From Prevotella sp. (lineage in GTDB: Bacteria > Bacteroidota > Bacteroidia > Bacteroidales > Bacteroidaceae): 64,000 bases of DNA. Position 1 is the first letter of the stretch; the number at the start of each line of letters is the position of its first letter. The notes under the pieces were generated by a model, which was given only the letters and a program-made list of their open reading frames with translations, was not told the DNA's origin and made no database searches. The DNA lies in contig SUYH01000011.1 of NCBI GenBank assembly GCA_015060535.1, forward strand, positions 62,001 to 126,000, given 5' to 3'. Below, one piece after another: positions 59,805-64,000 of this stretch. The position numbers were made by a program, and so were the translations under genes.

Positions 59805-59817
59805 GAAAGTCAGTCCA
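59786..59817 (-). terminator. Terminator of the manC-gmd-fcl operon
   Basis: TGGACTGA at 59793-59800 pairs with TCAGTCCA at 59810-59817. Read leftward it is followed by TTTTTATTT; it directly follows the fcl stop. The other direction also has a T-run. Confidence 0.82.
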
Positions 59818-59823
59818 AATTTT

Positions 59824-60993
59824 TTATTTGAGGCTTTGTTGATACCAATCAAACAACTTCTGAACACCATCCTCAATCTCTACTTTGTGTGTCCATCCCA
59901 GGCTGTGAAGCTTCGAGACATCGATGAGCTTTCGCATGGTGCCATCAGGTTTCGAGGCATCGAATTCTACGACACCCTTAAAGCCGACAGCCTTCACCAC
60001 GAGTTCAGACAATTCGCGGATAGTCAGTTCCTTGCCTGTACCCACATTGATGTGGCAGTTACGGATCTCGCCTAATGAGGGGATGGCACCTCCACGTCCT
60101 GCAGAGTGGTTGCGGTCTACAGCTCCATCAGTCGATGCTCCATAGTGAACACTGGAGTATTTCTCGATGCCGATAATGTCGGAGAAGTTGACATTCAGCA
60201 ATACATGGACTGAAGCATCAGCCATATCTTCACTCCAAAGGAACTCACGAAGAGGCTTGCCCGTTCCCCAGAGCACCACTTTATTATTATAGATGCCGTA
60301 CTTTGCCAAGACATTCTCAATGGCCTCGTTGGTGGCAGAACCATCGACTCCCTCTACAGGGCGCTTGTTCATGTCTGAACGGATTGCCTCCCAATTGCCG
60401 TCGTTGATGAGTTTTGCCAGATAGATCTTGCGCATCATGGCAGGCATCACGTGGCTGTTCTCCAGGTGGAAGTTGTCATTCGGACCATAGAGATTGGTGG
60501 GCATCACGGCAATGTAGTTGGTGCCGTATTGCAGGTTGTAGCTCTCGCACATCTTCAGACCGGCAATTTTGGCAATAGCATACTCTTCGTTGGTGTATTC
60601 CAGGGGTGATGTCAACAGACAGTCCTCCTTCATTGGCTGTGGCGCATTCTTGGGATAGATGCAGGTAGAGCCGAGGAAGAGCAACTTCTTGACGTCATGG
60701 GCATAGGCCTCGCTGATGACATTGCACTGGATCTTCATGTTCATCATCATGAAGTCCGCACGATACAGCGAGTTAGCCATGATGCCTCCCACAAAGGCTG
60801 CTGCTAATACTACGGCATCAGGGCGCTCTTCGTCGAAGAACTGCTTGACAGCTACTTGGTCTGTCAGGTCGAGCTCCTTGTGGCTTCGTCCCACCAGATT
60901 CTTGTATCCGCGTTGCAGCAGGTTGTTCCAAATAGCGGAACCTACTAGTCCGTGGTGTCCCGCTACATATATTTTACTTTCTTTATTCAGCAT
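59824..60993 (-). CDS. fcl: GDP-L-fucose synthase
   Basis: A 389-residue short-chain-dehydrogenase epimerase/reductase that makes GDP-L-fucose from GDP-4-keto-6-deoxy-mannose with NADPH. Start [20 protein letters not shown], with the Rossmann GHHGLVG loop. Catalytic features: [20 protein letters not shown] (Ser) and [15 protein letters not shown] (Tyr-xxx-Lys). It is longer than E. coli Fcl (321 aa) because of an insertion near residues ~250-300 ([20 protein letters not shown]). It overlaps gmd by 11 bases and is last in the operon. Its product is the donor expected by the GT11 enzyme at 43 kb. Confidence 0.94.
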   Translation of the reverse strand: MLNKESKIYVAGHHGLVGSAIWNNLLQRGYKNLVGRSHKELDLTDQVAVKQFFDEERPDAVVLAAAFVGGIMANSLYRADFMMMNMKIQCNVISEAYAHDVKKLLFLGSTCIYPKNAPQPMKEDCLLTSPLEYTNEEYAIAKIAGLKMCESYNLQYGTNYIAVMPTNLYGPNDNFHLENSHVMPAMMRKIYLAKLINDGNWEAIRSDMNKRPVEGVDGSATNEAIENVLAKYGIYNNKVVLWGTGKPLREFLWSEDMADASVHVLLNVNFSDIIGIEKYSSVHYGASTDGAVDRNHSAGRGGAIPSLGEIRNCHINVGTGKELTIRELSELVVKAVGFKGVVEFDASKPDGTMRKLIDVSKLHSLGWTHKVEIEDGVQKLFDWYQQSLK

Positions 60994-62083
60994 TTTCTTT
61001 GTCCATCTGTGCTTTTAAGAAAAGCTTCTTAACAAACTTCATATCGTGCTGAACCATGATCTTCACGAGGTCTGGGAATGAAGTCTTCTGTGGATTCCAA
61101 CCCAACTTCTCCTTTGCCTTTGCTGGATTACCCAACAGCTGGTCAACCTCGGCAGGACGGAAATACTTCGGATCTACCTCAACCAGTGGCTTTCCGGTCT
61201 TCTTGTCATAACCCTTCTCGTCGACGCCTTCACCACGCCATTCAAGTTCGATGCCAACCTCTTTGAATGCCAGCGTGGCAAACTCACGAACCGTATGGTA
61301 CTCACCTGTAGCAATCACGAAGTCATCAGGCTCTGGCTGCTGGAGGATGAGCCACATGCACTCAATATAGTCCTTGGCATAACCCCAGTCGCGCAGTGAG
61401 TTCAGGTTACCCAGATAGAGCTTGTCCTGATATCCCTGTGCAATACGGGCGGCAGCCAGTGTAATCTTACGAGTGACGAAGGTCTCGCCACGACGCTCTG
61501 ACTCATGGTTGAAGAGGATACCATTGCAGCAGAACATATTGTATGACTCACGGTAGTTCTTCATGATCCAGAAACCATAGAGCTTAGCTACAGCATAGGG
61601 AGAGCGAGGGTAGAACGGGGTCGTCTCGCTTTGGGGTACCTCCTGCACCTTACCATACAGCTCAGATGTTGAGGCCTGATAGATGCGGCAGGTGTCAGCA
61701 AGACCCGCGATGCGAACAGCCTCCAACAGGCGCAGCACACCATTAGCATCTGTATCTGCTGTATATTCGGGCACGTCGAACGATACCTTCACATGGCTTT
61801 GTGCAGCCAGGTTATAAATCTCTGTAGGACGAATCTTCGAGATCACACGAATCAGCGATGAAGAGTCAGTCATATCAGCCCAGTGCAGATTCACCAGACG
61901 AGCCTTCTTCATATCACGAACCCATTCGTCCAGATAGAGGTGTTCGATACGTGCAGTGTTGAAAGATGAGGAACGGCGCATCAGACCATGTACCTCATAA
62001 CCTTTCTCGATTAAGAATTCAGCCAGATACGAACCGTCCTGACCTGTAATACCAGTAATTAAAGCAACTTTTTTATTTTCCAT
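60983..62083 (-). CDS. gmd: GDP-mannose 4,6-dehydratase
   Basis: A 366-residue NADP-dependent extended SDR that converts GDP-D-mannose to GDP-4-keto-6-deoxy-D-mannose, first step towards GDP-L-fucose and related sugars. Start [20 protein letters not shown] with the TGITGQDG nucleotide loop, then [51 protein letters not shown] (Thr/Ser-Glu catalytic pair) and [16 protein letters not shown] (Tyr-xxx-Lys). [18 protein letters not shown] is the GMD-type substrate segment. The gene lies 22 bases after manC and overlaps fcl by 11 bases. Confidence 0.96.
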   Translation of the reverse strand: MENKKVALITGITGQDGSYLAEFLIEKGYEVHGLMRRSSSFNTARIEHLYLDEWVRDMKKARLVNLHWADMTDSSSLIRVISKIRPTEIYNLAAQSHVKVSFDVPEYTADTDANGVLRLLEAVRIAGLADTCRIYQASTSELYGKVQEVPQSETTPFYPRSPYAVAKLYGFWIMKNYRESYNMFCCNGILFNHESERRGETFVTRKITLAAARIAQGYQDKLYLGNLNSLRDWGYAKDYIECMWLILQQPEPDDFVIATGEYHTVREFATLAFKEVGIELEWRGEGVDEKGYDKKTGKPLVEVDPKYFRPAEVDQLLGNPAKAKEKLGWNPQKTSFPDLVKIMVQHDMKFVKKLFLKAQMDKENAE

Positions 62084-62105
62084 ATTTTTGAGTAAAGAAT
62101 TGGTT

Positions 62106-63176
62106 TCATTTATCTTGTCCAGAGAACTGCTTGATACGCTGTTCCTCTGACAGCTTGCAGATCAGCAGCGTGTCGTTGTTCTCTGCTACGATATAGCCGT
62201 CGAGTCCCTGGATGACGACTTTTTTCTCCTGTGTCGTATGAATGATGCAGTTATGAGTCTCGAAGACGTTGATATCCTGTCCGATGCAGGCATTGCCATA
62301 CAGGTCCTTCTTGGTCTGCTGCTGCAGCGAGCCCCATGTGCCCAGGTCGCTCCATCCGAAGTCTGCAGGACAGACGAAAATCTCTTCTGCTTTCTCCATG
62401 ATAGCATAGTCTACGGAGATGTTCTCGCACTCAGGGAACATCTTGTCTATCGTCTCCTGCTCCTTATCTGTTCCATAGATTGACAGCATGCCTTCGAAGA
62501 TTTTCGAGATGGCGGGCTGGTATACGCGGAAGGCATTGACAATCGTCGATACGTTCCAGATGAAGATGCCCGCATTCCAGAAGTAGTTGTTCTTGGCGAT
62601 ATACTGTTTGGCTGTTTCCAGATCGGGTTTCTCACGGAATGAGTCCACACGGAATATCTCCTTGTTGCGGAGTGAGTTAGCCGAGAGGTTGGCCTCGATG
62701 TATCCGTAGCCTGTTTCAGGACGGCTTGGCTTCATGCCCAGCGTCACGATAGCGTCGCTGTCAGCAGTAAAGTTCAGACACTCTTTGACGACGCGACGGA
62801 ACTCCTGGGTATCCAGCACGACATGATCGCTGGGCGATACCACGATGTTGGCCTTGGGGTCTTTCGACTTGATGCGCCATGACACGTAGGCGATACAGGG
62901 TGCCGTATTGCGGCGGCAAGGCTCGCAGAGGATGTGGTTGCGAGGCATGTTGGGCAACTGTTCTGCCACAGTATCAGCATATGTCTTATTGGTGACCACC
63001 CATACGTTCTCAGCGTCTACAATGGTCTGGAAACGCTCGACGGTCAGCTGCAACAGTGATTTGCCAATACCCAAGACATCAATAAACTGTTTGGGCTTTT
63101 CAGCTGTACTCATAGGCCAGAATCGGCTTCCAACGCCGCCAGCCATGATCACGAGGTGATTGTTGATCTTTGCCAT
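62106..63176 (-). CDS. manC: Mannose-1-phosphate guanylyltransferase
   Basis: A 356-residue nucleotidyltransferase making GDP-mannose from GTP and mannose-1-phosphate. The start at 63176 ([20 protein letters not shown]) is chosen because [20 protein letters not shown] is the pyrophosphorylase signature at the right distance; the longer open frame is out of register with DedA coding and has no family similarity. [18 protein letters not shown] and [12 protein letters not shown], then [14 protein letters not shown], are further family segments. It has no C-terminal phosphomannose isomerase domain, so it is the short ManC/RfbM form. It starts six bases after the DedA stop. Confidence 0.93.
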   Translation of the reverse strand: MAKINNHLVIMAGGVGSRFWPMSTAEKPKQFIDVLGIGKSLLQLTVERFQTIVDAENVWVVTNKTYADTVAEQLPNMPRNHILCEPCRRNTAPCIAYVSWRIKSKDPKANIVVSPSDHVVLDTQEFRRVVKECLNFTADSDAIVTLGMKPSRPETGYGYIEANLSANSLRNKEIFRVDSFREKPDLETAKQYIAKNNYFWNAGIFIWNVSTIVNAFRVYQPAISKIFEGMLSIYGTDKEQETIDKMFPECENISVDYAIMEKAEEIFVCPADFGWSDLGTWGSLQQQTKKDLYGNACIGQDINVFETHNCIIHTTQEKKVVIQGLDGYIVAENNDTLLICKLSEEQRIKQFSGQDK

Positions 63177-63181
63177 AATGT

Positions 63182-63805
63182 TTACTGTTTTTTCTTTATA
63201 TATGCCTTTACTGCAAAATATGCGATGGCTATCAGTACTAAGACGATGATGCCCAGTTTGATGTATTCCGCATATTCGATAATCTTGTCGTTCAGCTGTT
63301 CCTCGGGCACGATGGCGTGCAGATACCAACCCAGAGCAGCCAGGATGGCGTGCCATACTCCTGCACCTATCGTGGTGTAAAGCAGGAATTTCCAATAGTT
63401 CATCTTGGCCAGTCCTGCAGGAATGCTGATGAGGTGTCGGATACCAGGTATCAGTCGTCCTGTCAGTGTGGCTACGATACCATGGTCGTCGAAATATTTC
63501 TCGCTCTTTTCTACTTTCTCTTGGTTCAGCAGACACATCTTGCCCCACTTGCTATTGGCAAAGCTGTAGATGACAGGGCGCCCCACATAATAGGCTACCA
63601 TGTAGTTGATGGTAGCTCCCATGTCGGCACCTATGGTGGCAAACAGGATGACCAGCCATACATTCAGGTTGCCTCCTGCGGCATGATAGGCTGCTGGTGT
63701 TACGACAAACTCTGAAGGCACGGGAATTACCGTACTCTCCAAAAGCATCAGGAAGAGTATCGTGCCATAGTTGAGATTGCTGAGCAGTGATGTGATAAAA
63801 TTCAT
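63182..63805 (-). CDS. DedA-family membrane protein
   Basis: A 207-residue inner-membrane protein of the DedA/SNARE-associated family, probably a lipid carrier/flippase (DedA proteins recycle undecaprenyl phosphate or move other lipids). Starts MNFITSLLSNLNYGTILFLM. Family signatures: PVPSEFVVTPAAYHAAGG, GADMGATINYMVAYYVGR and RLIPGIRHLISIPAGLAKMN, with the E/R-rich reentrant loop and F/Y-x3-GR motif. If it recycles undecaprenyl phosphate, its place beside nucleotide-sugar genes for a polysaccharide makes sense. It starts one base into the stop of the upstream TPR gene (ATGA) and precedes manC. Confidence 0.9.
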   Translation of the reverse strand: MNFITSLLSNLNYGTILFLMLLESTVIPVPSEFVVTPAAYHAAGGNLNVWLVILFATIGADMGATINYMVAYYVGRPVIYSFANSKWGKMCLLNQEKVEKSEKYFDDHGIVATLTGRLIPGIRHLISIPAGLAKMNYWKFLLYTTIGAGVWHAILAALGWYLHAIVPEEQLNDKIIEYAEYIKLGIIVLVLIAIAYFAVKAYIKKKQ

Positions 63806-64000
63806 TGGTTTAAATGATGAGTCATGTATTCATAATAATCGTTCACTTCCGTATCTTGCGGAAAGAGTGATCCCAGTACCGATTTGGCTTCGCGGGGATT
63901 GCGTTCGATGGCTATTTGCAGATACTTCAGGAACTCGTCCTTATAGCCCAAATCGTGACAGCACAGTGCCAGATAGGAATAGCCCTCCGTGGAGTATTCC
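63802..64000 (-). CDS. TPR-containing protein, C-terminal part (5' end outside the window)
   Basis: The last ~65 residues of a protein that begins beyond the window edge. Readable sequence: STEGYSYLALCCHDLGYKDE, then FLKYLQIAIERNPREAKSVL, and ending EYMTHHLNQ. The spacing of Gly-Tyr-Ala/Leu and Ala-Ile-x-x-Asn-Pro is typical of tetratricopeptide repeats. Its TGA overlaps the DedA start (ATGA), so it is the upstream member of the DedA - manC - gmd - fcl operon. The full function cannot be given from this fragment. Confidence 0.6.
   Translation of the reverse strand, partial: EYSTEGYSYLALCCHDLGYKDEFLKYLQIAIERNPREAKSVLGSLFPQDTEVNDYYEYMTHHLNQ

Noticed and set aside
63177..63548. Possible N-terminal extension of manC
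   Set aside because: The extra residues lie across the DedA coding sequence in another frame and do not resemble the family; the signature requires the start at 63176.
1..64000. CRISPR array or tRNA/rRNA genes
   Set aside because: No regularly spaced repeats of 25-40 bases with unique spacers, and no cloverleaf or rRNA sequence, was recognised on reading.

Overview
The window looks like a chromosomal stretch from a Bacteroidales bacterium, most likely a Prevotella/Segatella-type member of the Prevotellaceae. The promoters follow the Bacteroidota pattern (a TTG/TTTG box, 19-21 bases, then TAnnTTTG). Typical Bacteroidota families are present (DUF3078, DUF1573, a BT4734-type VapE protein, REC-linked sugar transferase). 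Genes are packed with ATGA or TAATG overlaps. No rRNA, tRNA or CRISPR array was seen.

Region 1 (1-8.6 kb) is a glycan-degradation cluster. A leftward pair holds a 1387-residue multi-module glycosidase and a GH78 alpha-L-rhamnosidase. Divergent to it is a GH127 enzyme. The combination recalls rhamnogalacturonan-II side-chain breakdown, but no SusC/SusD pair lies in the window. Region 2 (8.6-20.9 kb) is core: a small FMN_bind protein, a leftward operon yidC - DUF1846 - S9 peptidase - MFS transporter, DUF3078 and DUF1573 envelope proteins, aspS, a winged-helix protein with a histone-H1-like tail, and a small protein ending in a clamp-binding-like motif.

Region 3 (20.9-45 kb) is an accessory glycan-assembly island with mixed gene orientations: GT4, GT2, GT11 and WbsX-type enzymes, a hexapeptide acetyltransferase, two membrane acyltransferases, a GtrB-like lipid-linked sugar transferase and a DUF6056 membrane protein. 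Several divergent pairs share tight promoter regions, and several convergent pairs overlap at their stops. Two non-glycan modules are embedded: a HipA-like kinase with DUF3037 (28.4-29.6 kb), and a DUF6078-like/VapE pair bounded by 15-bp inverted repeats with clustered decamers (37.67-40.42 kb), next to an AAA ATPase and the 3' remnant of another ATPase.

Region 4 (56.1-45.0 kb, leftward) is a nine-gene surface-polysaccharide operon: response regulator, REC-fused initiating sugar transferase, TolC-like protein, Wzc-like protein, Wzy-like polymerase, three GT2 enzymes (one with a destroyed DxD motif) and a Wzx flippase. Region 5 (56.3-64 kb) has xylulokinase, ptb-buk, and the leftward operon TPR protein - DedA - manC - gmd - fcl. 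The last three make GDP-L-fucose, the likely donor for the GT11 enzyme at 43 kb.

Three signals stand out. The first is the repeat-bounded VapE module. The second is a set of short tandem repeats with 7-, 8- or 9-base units at eight places, several in frame inside genes. The third is the phospho-signalling architecture at the head of the polysaccharide operon.
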